Below, piece after piece: positions 52,483 to 60,995 of a stretch of 64,000 nt of DNA; the first letter of the stretch is position 1; each line of letters starts with the position of its first letter. The notes under the pieces were generated by a model that was given only the letters and a program-made list of their open reading frames with translations, did not search any database and was not told where the DNA came from. This DNA comes from Clostridia bacterium (GTDB lineage Bacteria; Bacillota; Clostridia; Lutisporales; Lutisporaceae): contig JAQSYD010000001.1 of NCBI GenBank assembly GCA_029256325.1, positions 1 through 64,000 of the forward strand, given 5' to 3'. The translations under genes and the position numbers were made by a program.

Positions 52483-54190
52483 AATTCACCGGTTTATATT
52501 CTGTAAATATCCTATAAGCAATTTTTTTGAATATGGGTGCTGCTGCCTTTCCTCCTGACTTGCCGTCATATACAAAAACTGTGATGGCATATTGCGGTTT
52601 ATCAGAAGGTACAAAGCCCGCGAACCAACCATGCAGTACATCTCCACTTTTGATTCCAGTTTCTGCTGAACTCGTTTTACCGCTGCTGCCGCCAAAGTCG
52701 TCCATATTTGCTTGCTTCCCTGTTCCTTCAGTGGTTACTGCTTGAAGCATCTCTTTCAGCGGACTTACTGTTGAAGTATTTAATACCATTGCAGGCTTTG
52801 ATCTAGACATGGTCTGTATTGTTGTACCGCTGTCACTGTCTACTACAGAATCAACAATGGATGGCATATTCTTTATACCATTGTTTGCGATAGTAGCCAT
52901 CATGGTTGTTACCTGAAGTGGTGTTACCTGTATTTTACCTTGACCTATGGAAATATTGCCTATACCCTCTTCTCTGACTGTAGGCAAGTATCCCGGCTTC
53001 TCTTCTAAAAGTTCACTGCATTGCTTTTCACTAAAACCCATACGTTTTGCCATCTCTAATATTTTATCTGCACCTACCCGAGTTCCCACCTTTACAAAGG
53101 TTGTGTTACAGGATAGTGCAAAAGCCTCTTCGAAGGTGATGGGTCTATTATCATGAGAGCTGTGTGTAGCGCATTTGATGACCTTATTGTTTGATTCTAT
53201 TTGTCCTTCACAAATAAAGGTTTCTCCCTCTTCAATGATGTTATTTTCAATTGCGGCAGCAGCTACAATAGTTTTGAATATTGAACCTAAGTCATAAGCA
53301 GCTATAGCTTTATTTATCAGCTCGTCATTCTTACTATTCAGATAGTTGCCTACATTATTCGGCTCAAAATCAGGTGTACTTGCCATTGCCAGTATATCTC
53401 CCGATTTTATATCCATGATGACTGCACTGCCGTTGATTTCATTTTCTTTAAGAACATCCTCTACAATTTTCTGGATGTGAAAATCCAAGGTTAGCTTTAT
53501 TCCAAGTTTTACATTTTCACCGTTGGTCTCGACTTTTCTAAATCCTAAGCTTGGTATTACATTTTTATGACTGTCTACGATTGCAACGATACGTTCTCCT
53601 CCATCTTGAACCAGAATATTATTCATACTCTTTTCTATACCCATAACACCGTTTAAGTCGCTTTTGCCTATATAGCCTATCACATGCCTCGCCAAGCTCT
53701 CTTCAGAATACCTGATTTTCTTTTCAAGAATACTTACGCCCTTCACCATTCCCTTTTCTATGGATTCAATATCTTTATTCGAAAAATCCTTTGCTTTAAG
53801 CTCTATAGGTTGCGATGTATCCTTCATCAATGCCAGCACTTCTTCCTTGCTGACTCCGGCAGCCCTGCCGACGACTTCTGCTGTCGCACTTTTGTCTGTC
53901 ACATACTCCGTAACAGCTATAAATTTCTTTAACTCTCTATCCGTAAAGGGAATCATATTTCTATCAAATATTTGACCTCTGGCAACACTACTTTGAAATA
54001 CATATTGCCTTTGATCGGCGGCTCTGGTTAAGTAGCTTTCACCTCTTACGACCTGTATCCAGAACAGTTTTACAACGATTGCCGCAAAAAATAAAAGAAA
54101 CAATATGCCCAGAGCTTTCAGACGCTTTTGAACTATTGTCAACTTATAAGCCTCTTGATTTTCAGTAAGAGTTTTATTTACATCATCCAA
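52481..54190 (-). CDS. Class B penicillin-binding protein (PBP4b/PbpI-like)
   Basis: Membrane-anchored transpeptidase of 569 residues. TM helix near 28-48, dimerisation domain to about 230, then the transpeptidase domain with SIFK 303-306, SCN 360-362 and KTS 505-507 (KTG in most relatives). No PASTA repeats. The start is a TTG with GGAGGG 8 bases upstream. In Bacillus, mltG-trmR-trhP-udk-greA is followed by pbpI, a mother-cell PBP; this position strongly suggests the same gene family, with greA absent. Confidence 0.88.
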   Translation of the reverse strand: MDDVNKTLTENQEAYKLTIVQKRLKALGILFLLFFAAIVVKLFWIQVVRGESYLTRAADQRQYVFQSSVARGQIFDRNMIPFTDRELKKFIAVTEYVTDKSATAEVVGRAAGVSKEEVLALMKDTSQPIELKAKDFSNKDIESIEKGMVKGVSILEKKIRYSEESLARHVIGYIGKSDLNGVMGIEKSMNNILVQDGGERIVAIVDSHKNVIPSLGFRKVETNGENVKLGIKLTLDFHIQKIVEDVLKENEINGSAVIMDIKSGDILAMASTPDFEPNNVGNYLNSKNDELINKAIAAYDLGSIFKTIVAAAAIENNIIEEGETFICEGQIESNNKVIKCATHSSHDNRPITFEEAFALSCNTTFVKVGTRVGADKILEMAKRMGFSEKQCSELLEEKPGYLPTVREEGIGNISIGQGKIQVTPLQVTTMMATIANNGIKNMPSIVDSVVDSDSGTTIQTMSRSKPAMVLNTSTVSPLKEMLQAVTTEGTGKQANMDDFGGSSGKTSSAETGIKSGDVLHGWFAGFVPSDKPQYAITVFVYDGKSGGKAAAPIFKKIAYRIFTEYKPVN

Positions 54191-54254
54191 GGCAATATCC
54201 CTCCTTTTTAAATATTATTGTCAAAAATGGAGGGGTTCATTCAATGTCATCTGT

Positions 54255-54295
54255 AAAATTAAAGGACCTGCATATCAAATCCATGCAGATCCTTT
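54255..54295 (-). terminator. Terminator of the mltG-udk block
   Basis: AAAGGACCTGCAT (54261-54273) pairs with ATGCAGATCCTTT (54283-54295), 13 bp with one mismatch, then TTTAATTTT on the minus strand, downstream of udk. Confidence 0.8.
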
Positions 54296-54307
54296 ATAAA
54301 TGAATGA

Positions 54308-54952
54308 TTATTTTTCGCTGTCTATGATTGACTTTATTTTTGCAACCATAATATCTATTGCTACCTTATTATGACCGCCTTCAGGTATAATAATATCTGC
54401 ATATCGCTTTGTAGGCTCTACAAATTCAAAATGCATAGGTTTAACTACATTAAGATATTGTTCTATAACAGATTCTAATGTTCTGCCACGCTCTTGCATA
54501 TCTCTCGTTATTCTTCTAATAATCCTTACGTCAGCATCTGTATCTACGAAAATTTTTATATCCATTAGTTCTCGCACTCTTGGAGAGTCAAGTACTAAAA
54601 TACCTTCTACCAGTATGATATCTCTGGGCTCTACTGTTATAGTCTCTACTTTTCTGTTATGAATTGTAAAATCATATTGCGGTTTTTCAATAGCTTGTCC
54701 TTTAAGTAATTCCTCTAAATGAGCAATCATCAAATCTGTATCAAAAGCCAGGGGATGGTCATAATTTACTTTTACTCTTTCTTCAGGAGGCAGATGGCTC
54801 TGATTTTTATAATAACAATCTTGTTCTATAATGGAGGCTCTCTTCTCAGGTACACTTTTAAATATTGCTCTTGCAATTGTGCTTTTACCTGAACCCGTAC
54901 CGCCTGTGATTCCAATAATTACAGGCCTCTTTTTCTTCTTATTACTCTCCAT
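54308..54952 (-). CDS. udk: Uridine kinase
   Basis: Salvage kinase for uridine and cytidine. Walker A is [17 protein letters not shown] starting near residue 14. The [11 protein letters not shown] and YDFTIHNR motifs are conserved. Length is 214 residues. It overlaps the U32 gene by 11 bases and ends the block. Confidence 0.95.
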   Translation of the reverse strand: MESNKKKKRPVIIGITGGTGSGKSTIARAIFKSVPEKRASIIEQDCYYKNQSHLPPEERVKVNYDHPLAFDTDLMIAHLEELLKGQAIEKPQYDFTIHNRKVETITVEPRDIILVEGILVLDSPRVRELMDIKIFVDTDADVRIIRRITRDMQERGRTLESVIEQYLNVVKPMHFEFVEPTKRYADIIIPEGGHNKVAIDIMVAKIKSIIDSEK

Positions 54953-56177
54953 CCTTTCTCTCCCTTCTTAATATATCAAACCTTGCTACAGGTTTGGTCA
55001 TTTTTATCTTTACAATCATTTGAGGATGCGGTGCTGATTCTATTTCTTCACCCTCATCATTCCACATCTTTTCTAGCTTTTGAGCAAACATATCTCTTTT
55101 AGGTCCAATTATTTCGATTTCATCGCCAATAACCATTTTGTTGCGCTGCTCAACGGTAGCTATTCCAGTCTCTTCATTATAGTCCAATACCAAGCCTATA
55201 AATGCATAATCTCTAACATAAGCGCTGCTGTCATAAACCTGTCCTGTACTATCCGGCTTGTTATTAAAGAAACCTGTACTAAATTCCCTATGGCTGGCTT
55301 TGCTGAATTCCTCCAACCATTCCTGCTTAAATACATAGTTTTTTGGATCTGCTAAGTAGCTGTCGATTGCCATACGATAAGCTCTGACCACGCTGGCTAC
55401 ATAGTAAGCGCTTTTCATTCTTCCCTCTATTTTAAAGCTTGTAATACCCGCCTTGACCAGCTCTGGTATATATTCTATCATACATAGATCCTTGGAGTTA
55501 AATATATAGGCGCCACGTTCATCCTCTTCAATAGGCATATATTGGCCCGGTCTTCTTTCTTCCACTAAATAATATTTATATCGGCAAGGGTGTGCACATT
55601 CTCCCTTATTGGCATCGCGGCCTACCATATAATTGCTTAGTAAACATCTGCCTGAATAGCTCATACACATAGCGCCATGTACAAAGGCTTCAAATTCCAA
55701 GTCCTTTGGTGATTTTTCAACAATTTCTGTAATTTCCTCAAAGCTTAATTCTCTTGCTAGTACAATTCTCTTCACACCTTGCTTATGCCAAAATTCAGCA
55801 CTTCTGTAATTGGTATTATTGGCTTGAGTACTCAAGTGCAGCTCCATATCCGGTACACTTTCCTTCGCTGCCAAGTACACACCGGGATCAGAGAATATTA
55901 TGGCATCCACACCGGCATCCTCAAGCTCTTTTAAATACTCCGGAAGGCCTATAAAATCCTCATTGTGAGGAATGATATTCACCGTAACAAAAAGTCTTTT
56001 ATTATTCTCATGAACAAATTTCACAGCTTCTTTGATCTCTTCCATGTCAAAGTTTCCGGCAGAAGCTCTTAGGCCAAATTTCTCACCGCCTATATATACA
56101 GCGTCAGCCCCGTAAATAATAGCCATTCTAAGTTTTTCCATATTGCCTGCAGGTGCAAGCAGTTCAATCCTTGTCAT
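54942..56177 (-). CDS. U32 family protein, tRNA hydroxylation (TrhP/YrrO-like)
   Basis: 411 residues. [26 protein letters not shown] and the Cys-rich motif [27 protein letters not shown] are diagnostic of the U32 group that, with partner proteins, makes 5-hydroxyuridine at tRNA wobble positions. Bacillus has two adjacent U32 genes here (yrrN and yrrO); only the longer one is present in this window. It overlaps trmR by 14 bases and udk by 11. Confidence 0.9.
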   Translation of the reverse strand: MTRIELLAPAGNMEKLRMAIIYGADAVYIGGEKFGLRASAGNFDMEEIKEAVKFVHENNKRLFVTVNIIPHNEDFIGLPEYLKELEDAGVDAIIFSDPGVYLAAKESVPDMELHLSTQANNTNYRSAEFWHKQGVKRIVLARELSFEEITEIVEKSPKDLEFEAFVHGAMCMSYSGRCLLSNYMVGRDANKGECAHPCRYKYYLVEERRPGQYMPIEEDERGAYIFNSKDLCMIEYIPELVKAGITSFKIEGRMKSAYYVASVVRAYRMAIDSYLADPKNYVFKQEWLEEFSKASHREFSTGFFNNKPDSTGQVYDSSAYVRDYAFIGLVLDYNEETGIATVEQRNKMVIGDEIEIIGPKRDMFAQKLEKMWNDEGEEIESAPHPQMIVKIKMTKPVARFDILRRERKDGE

Positions 56178-56835
56178 TAAAAAAAACCTCCTTAAGCTTA
56201 CAGCTTATAGAAACGCCATCTCCCATAGGTATAATTGTTGTTTGGAGACTCTCATGGTTTGATATGTAATGTAAAAACTTCTTTAGTCTTTTCACGATTG
56301 TGATTTTTCTTCTAATAAGCAAGCTTCTTTCTGCAACCATACCTCTAAAAAGTACATTATCACAAATAAATAATCCGCCTATTTTCAGCTTGCTGATACT
56401 TTTTTCAAAAAAGTCCATGTATTGTCCTTTGGCTGCATCTACAAAAATGATGTCGTAAGTCTCTTCTATTTGATCAAGTACTTCGCTTGCGTCTCCTGTC
56501 AGCACCTTAATATTCTGCTCCAACCCTGCATGCTTTATGTTTTGTATTGCAAGGCTTGCATTTTCTTCATTTCTTTCAATTGTAGTTATATGAAAGCCTT
56601 CCCCTGCACTTAAGCCCATCAGAATGGCAGAGTAGCCTATAGCCGTACCTACTTCTAATATATTCTTTGCGTTTATTGATTTAATCATCACCTTTAGAAG
56701 TCCCGCTACATCCGGTGTAACAATAGGCGTATGATGCTCCTTTGCATAAGCCTCAAGCTCCATCAGTATTCCCTCATGAGGTGGAATTTGATCAGTAAGA
56801 TAGCTATTAATATAATCATGATTTATTTGAGACAC
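56164..56835 (-). CDS. trmR: O-methyltransferase (TrmR/YrrM-like, tRNA 5-methoxyuridine)
   Basis: SAM-dependent methyltransferase that in its Bacillus relative methylates the 5-hydroxyuridine made by the U32 enzyme. SAM motif ILEVGTAIGYSAILM near 58-72 and FVDAAKGQYMDFFE. I start at the GTG at 56835, which has GGGGTGA upstream, giving 223 residues; the ATG at 56895 lies across a terminator hairpin. The gene overlaps U32 by 14 bases. Confidence 0.88.
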   Translation of the reverse strand: MSQINHDYINSYLTDQIPPHEGILMELEAYAKEHHTPIVTPDVAGLLKVMIKSINAKNILEVGTAIGYSAILMGLSAGEGFHITTIERNEENASLAIQNIKHAGLEQNIKVLTGDASEVLDQIEETYDIIFVDAAKGQYMDFFEKSISKLKIGGLFICDNVLFRGMVAERSLLIRRKITIVKRLKKFLHYISNHESLQTTIIPMGDGVSISCKLKEVFFNDKD

Positions 56836-56850
56836 TTTATCACCCCAAAT

Positions 56851-56886
56851 TCTTAAAAAAATACATGGGTTCACCATGTATTTTTT
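56851..56886 (-). terminator. Terminator between mltG and trmR
   Basis: AAAAAATACATGG (56855-56867) pairs with CCATGTATTTTTT (56874-56886), followed by TTTTTTT on the minus strand, directly after the mltG stop. Confidence 0.85.
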
Positions 56887-56896
56887 ATTATTCATT

Positions 56897-57928
56897 TTAT
56901 TGCCTTATTTTATTCTGAGCATTCAAGTGCTCCTGATATGTTTTGGTAAACACATGGGAACCATCTTTGTTTGCAACAAAATATAAGTAGTCTACATTCT
57001 CGGGATACAAAGCTGCCTCAATGGATTTTGCTCCCGGAGAAGCTATGGGTCCAGAAGGCAAGCCTGCATATTTATATGTGTTGTAAGGAGATTCGATCTC
57101 CAAATCCTTGTAGGTTAAAACCTCTTTTCGTTCTTTTAAAACAAACTGTACCGTTGCACAGGATTGGAGCTTAATATTCTTTTTAAGCCTATTGTGAAAA
57201 ACAGCTGAAATAGTTTTTCTTTCCTTATCCAGCTTTGCTTCTCGTTCAATAATAGAGGCCAATGTAATAACCTGATCAAAGGACATATTTAGTTCTTTTG
57301 CTCTTTGTCTGTATTCTTCTGTAAACACTTGATCAAACCTGTCAAGCATCTTACCGATAATTTCCTGCTCTGTAGCATTCTTAAACACCTCATAGGTGTC
57401 AGGGAACAAATAACCTTCCAGTTTATCTTCTCTTTCAGGTATATCCTTAATAAATGAATGATCAAAATCGGACTTTTCTATGACTTTATAGAATTCTTCC
57501 TTATTGATAAGCCCCTGCGACTCTAGGCGGTTAGCTATCTCCCTCAGCTCAAAGCCTTCAGGTATTGTAAACCGTACAGAATTGATTTCAGCATTTCCTG
57601 ATGCCAGCTTTTCAACGATTTGTTCTACCGACATAGCACTGCTTAAAATATATTTACCGGCTTTTATTTTGGCTGCCTTGTCATTTAACTTACAGTATAT
57701 CGTGAATACATTGGCATTTTTTATTATGCCCTTGCTTTCAAGCTGCGCTGAAATTGCTTTGACACTGCTTCCTTTTTCAATTGTTATTTCTTGTTCAGCA
57801 CCAGTTGGTGCTGCTGCTTCCAAGTTAGAATTATAGAATCCATAACCCAATAATGCAGCAGCAACAGCTAGTACTAATATAAATACCACGAATCTTAATC
57901 CGCTTTTTATAACCTTGCGTCTTTTCAT
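56897..57928 (-). CDS. mltG: Endolytic transglycosylase MltG
   Basis: Cleaves nascent peptidoglycan glycan strands at the membrane. A single N-terminal TM helix (about 12-31), a LysM-like subdomain (EITIEKGSSVKAISAQLESKGII) and the YceG domain with catalytic Glu in ASIIEREAKLD are visible. The product has 343 residues from the ATG at 57928 (GAGG site). It has its own promoter and a 130-base leader holding a structured element. Confidence 0.94.
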   Translation of the reverse strand: MKRRKVIKSGLRFVVFILVLAVAAALLGYGFYNSNLEAAAPTGAEQEITIEKGSSVKAISAQLESKGIIKNANVFTIYCKLNDKAAKIKAGKYILSSAMSVEQIVEKLASGNAEINSVRFTIPEGFELREIANRLESQGLINKEEFYKVIEKSDFDHSFIKDIPEREDKLEGYLFPDTYEVFKNATEQEIIGKMLDRFDQVFTEEYRQRAKELNMSFDQVITLASIIEREAKLDKERKTISAVFHNRLKKNIKLQSCATVQFVLKERKEVLTYKDLEIESPYNTYKYAGLPSGPIASPGAKSIEAALYPENVDYLYFVANKDGSHVFTKTYQEHLNAQNKIRQ

Positions 57929-57947
57929 AACTAACCTCACATAGTAT

Positions 57948-58050
57948 ATTTCGAGTTAAGAATTTTATATGAATCAAATAGCTCGAAATGTTATCCTCTG
58001 TTTTAAATCGTACAAAATACTGTTCTATATGTTAAGTTTAGTACAATTTA
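57948..58050 (-). other. Structured intergenic element, copy 1, in the mltG leader
   Basis: Between the mltG promoter and start codon. On the mRNA strand: stem TAAATTGTAC / GTACGATTTA (58041-58050 with 58004-58013, one mismatch), linker AAACAGAGGATAACAT, then a second 8-bp stem ATTTCGAG / CTCGAAAT (57982-57989 with 57948-57955). It shares sequence and both stems with a copy at 62806-62909. I do not recognise a named RNA family. Confidence 0.6.
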
Positions 58051-58071
58051 TATACAAAAATGCTCTCATTA

Positions 58072-58100
58072 ATTATATACCTACCCATAGGCTTTGACAA
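58072..58100 (-). promoter_or_regulatory. Sigma-A promoter of mltG
   Basis: TTGTCA (58095-58100), 17-base spacer, TATAAT (58072-58077) on the minus strand, about 145 bases from the mltG start. Confidence 0.75.
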
Positions 58101-58107
58101 GCAAACT

Positions 58108-59925
58108 CTACATATTCTTTTTTGATTTTGCTCTTAAATTGCTGTCTAAAATTCTTTTACGCAGTCTTATTGATTGCGGTGTTACTTCTACCAACTCATC
58201 CGCTGCAATAAATTCAAGACAGTTTTCCAGACTCATGTCTATTGGAGGAGTTAATCGCATCGCTTCGTCTGTTCCTGAAGCTCTCATATTTGTAACGTGC
58301 TTTTTCCTGCAAACGTTTACTTCTATATCTCCTTGCTTTGCATTTTCTCCTACAATCATGCCCTCATAAATAGAAACACCAGGACCTATGAATAGTTCTC
58401 CACGCTCTTGGGCATTGAACAATCCATAAGTACTTGTTTCGCCGCCTTCAAAAGCTACCAATGATCCTCTTTGACGCTCGGGTATCTCCCCTCTGAAGGG
58501 CTCATATCCGTGGAATACATGGTGCATAACACCATTTCCCTTTGTATCAGTCATAAACTGTGATCTATAGCCTATTAGACCTCTTGCAGGTATTTTAAAC
58601 TCTATTCGCAAATAACCATCTGTAGTTGTAGTCATATTAACCATTTCTGCTTTTCTTGTTCCCAGCTTATCCATAACTGCGCCCATGTATTCCTCAGGAA
58701 TATCAATGGTTAAATGTTCAATAGGCTCATGTCTTTCGCCATTGATGTCTTTGTATATAACGGAAGGCTTTGATATTTGGAATTCATAGCCCTGTCTTCT
58801 CATAGTTTCGATTAATATAGAAAGATGAAGCTCTCCTCTTCCTGCAACTTCAAAGCTGTCCGGAGAATCAGTTTCAAATACTCTCATGGCTACGTTGGTC
58901 TCAAGCTCCTTGAACAGACGTGCACGAAGGTGTCTTGATGTAACAAAATCTCCCTCTTTTCCTGCAAAAGGACTGTTGTTAACAATAAAATTCATTGAAA
59001 TGGTTGGTTCTTCTATTTCAACGAATGGCAGTGCCTCCGGATTTTGCGGATCTGCTATGGTTTCACCTATATTGATATCCTCCATACCTGATACAGCAAC
59101 AATGTCACCCATGGAAGCTTCTTCTACCTCTACTCTATTTAAGCCCGTAAAGCTGAACACCTTACCAACCTTCACATTTTGCATTTTGCCATCTCTTTTG
59201 CAAAGTACTGCATTTTGATTGTATCTAATTTTTCCTCTTGCTATTTTACCTATAGCAATTCTTCCTACAAAGTTATCATACTCTATCGTTGTAATTAATA
59301 GCTGAAGTGGTTGATCCACATAACCTTTAGGAGGAGCAACTCTTGCGATGATTGTTTCAAATAGTGGTGTCAAGTCCTCTGAAACATCTGCAATATTATG
59401 CATTGCTATGCCTGTTTTTGCTGAAGCATATACAATTGGGAATTCCAATTGATCATCATCAGCGCCAAGCTCTATAAACAAGTCAAGAATTTCATCAATT
59501 ACCTCATCAATTCTTGAGTCGGGTCTATCTATTTTGTTAACGACTACAATAGGCTTCAAGTCTAAATCAAGAGCTTTTTTAAGCACAAATCTTGTTTGTG
59601 GCATAGGACCTTCAGCAGCATCAACGATTAGTAAAACGCTGTCCACCATTTTTAGAACTCTTTCTACTTCTCCGCCAAAATCAGCGTGCCCTGGCGTATC
59701 TATAATGTTAATTTTTACATTCTTATAGATGATTGCTGTATTTTTCGCCAGAATTGTAATGCCTCTTTCTCTTTCTAGGTCATTTGAGTCCATTACTCTT
59801 TCAGCTACAGTTTCGTTCACTCTAAAAGTACCGCTTTGTCTAAGCAGACCATCCACCAATGTGGTTTTTCCATGGTCAACGTGGGCGATTATCGCTACGT
59901 TTCTAATATCTTCTCTACTTTGCAT
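58108..59925 (-). CDS. typA: Ribosome-associated GTPase TypA/BipA
   Basis: Translational GTPase. G1 motif AHVDHGKTTLVDGLL at residues 14-28, RERGITI switch, DTPGHADFGGEVER and NKIDRPDSR. Domains II to V follow over 605 residues. No other gene shares its frame start. It is followed by the mltG promoter. Confidence 0.98.
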   Translation of the reverse strand: MQSREDIRNVAIIAHVDHGKTTLVDGLLRQSGTFRVNETVAERVMDSNDLERERGITILAKNTAIIYKNVKINIIDTPGHADFGGEVERVLKMVDSVLLIVDAAEGPMPQTRFVLKKALDLDLKPIVVVNKIDRPDSRIDEVIDEILDLFIELGADDDQLEFPIVYASAKTGIAMHNIADVSEDLTPLFETIIARVAPPKGYVDQPLQLLITTIEYDNFVGRIAIGKIARGKIRYNQNAVLCKRDGKMQNVKVGKVFSFTGLNRVEVEEASMGDIVAVSGMEDINIGETIADPQNPEALPFVEIEEPTISMNFIVNNSPFAGKEGDFVTSRHLRARLFKELETNVAMRVFETDSPDSFEVAGRGELHLSILIETMRRQGYEFQISKPSVIYKDINGERHEPIEHLTIDIPEEYMGAVMDKLGTRKAEMVNMTTTTDGYLRIEFKIPARGLIGYRSQFMTDTKGNGVMHHVFHGYEPFRGEIPERQRGSLVAFEGGETSTYGLFNAQERGELFIGPGVSIYEGMIVGENAKQGDIEVNVCRKKHVTNMRASGTDEAMRLTPPIDMSLENCLEFIAADELVEVTPQSIRLRKRILDSNLRAKSKKNM

Positions 59926-59963
59926 TAATTATTGCATCCTCTTTCTTATTATAAATTATTGTA

Positions 59964-60887
59964 TTATATTAAAACCTTTAATGCCTGTGGAATTATTTCA
60001 AATTCAGCAGGAGTTATACCGGATTGCTCACCGTCAAACTCCAGCAAAGCAACAGGTTCACTTGTAATTTTTATTTTTTTTGCTTTGTAGTGACTTACCT
60101 TAGGATGAGTCAGATGCTTTCCTTTATAAATTAAGTGAAAATCTCTTATCAATTCTAGGGTGGTAAAGTCACCTATTATTATTATGTCCAGAATTCCATC
60201 ATTCGCTTCTGAATTAGGAGATATAAACATGCCTCCGCCAAAATATTTGGCATTGGCAACAATTATACTATTTATTTTCTCGTTTTTAATTACTTTACCA
60301 TCAATTTCAAGCATCATTGTTTTATTCTTATACTTTAAAATAGTTAGCATAGCACCTATTAAAAATGCAAGAAATCCTTTTAAATGCTTTTTTGTCTTAT
60401 TAACTCTTCTAGTAGTTTCTCCACCTAAGCCAACATCTGAAATATTAAGAAAATGCTTGGTTATCCCTTGACCTGAATTATTTATAAAGCTTACTTTTCC
60501 CACATCAAGCTTTTGCGCTTCATTTTTCTCAAGTAATTTATAAAAATCCTCAAAGCCCTTTTTTATTCCAAAGGATCTTATAAAATCACAGCCTGTACCT
60601 CTCGAGAAAATAGCTAAGCGAACCTCGGAATTAATGATATTCCCATTTTCAAAAAATCCGTTTACAACCTCATTCATAGTCCCGTCACCACCGACACTTA
60701 CTACCAGGTTGTAACCACTTTTAATTACTTCACGAGTTATAAATGTGGCATGCTCAGGATATTCAGTAAAAGTCCAATCAAATTTATAGCCTTTTTCCTT
60801 AAGCTGTTTTTCAAAAATTGGCCATTCTTTAATTGTCTTTTTACCTGCTGATACTGGATTCACTATAAAGAATACTTTTGCATTCAA
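59964..60887 (-). CDS. Diacylglycerol / lipid kinase (YegS-BmrU family)
   Basis: Lipid kinase of 307 residues. VGGDGTMNEVVNGF is the ATP-binding motif near 60-73, followed by SRGTGCDFIRSFG and the C-terminal double-glycine domain. The start is taken as the TTG at 60887 because GGGGGGGGAG lies 4 bases upstream; a longer frame to 60932 crosses the RNase J terminator. It lies just upstream of typA. Substrate not determined. Confidence 0.88.
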   Translation of the reverse strand: MNAKVFFIVNPVSAGKKTIKEWPIFEKQLKEKGYKFDWTFTEYPEHATFITREVIKSGYNLVVSVGGDGTMNEVVNGFFENGNIINSEVRLAIFSRGTGCDFIRSFGIKKGFEDFYKLLEKNEAQKLDVGKVSFINNSGQGITKHFLNISDVGLGGETTRRVNKTKKHLKGFLAFLIGAMLTILKYKNKTMMLEIDGKVIKNEKINSIIVANAKYFGGGMFISPNSEANDGILDIIIIGDFTTLELIRDFHLIYKGKHLTHPKVSHYKAKKIKITSEPVALLEFDGEQSGITPAEFEIIPQALKVLI

Positions 60888-60910
60888 TTGGCTCCCCCCC
60901 ATAGGCATCA

Positions 60911-60937
60911 GAAAATGCCTTGATTGTGTCAAGGCAT
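60911..60937 (-). terminator. Terminator of the RNase J gene
   Basis: ATGCCTTGA (60915-60923), TTGTG loop, TCAAGGCAT (60929-60937), then TTTTC on the minus strand. Confidence 0.8.
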
Positions 60938-60946
60938 ATCTATAAT

Positions 60947-60967
60947 ATTATATCACTGTTTGTCGAA
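60947..60967 (-). promoter_or_regulatory. Possible lipid kinase promoter with overlapping Spo0A box
   Basis: An extended -10 TGATATAAT (TATAAT 60947-60952) on the minus strand, with an exact TGTCGAA on the plus strand at 60961-60967. The predicted transcript would read straight into the terminator hairpin at 60911-60937. Confidence 0.3.
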
Positions 60968-60995
60968 AATACATAGTTAATTATTTCAGACGCTG

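Noticed and set aside
56836-56895. Longer N-terminus of trmR starting with ATG at 56895
   Set aside because: The extra 20 codons cross the mltG terminator hairpin, and the GTG at 56835 has a better ribosome binding site and gives the family's length.
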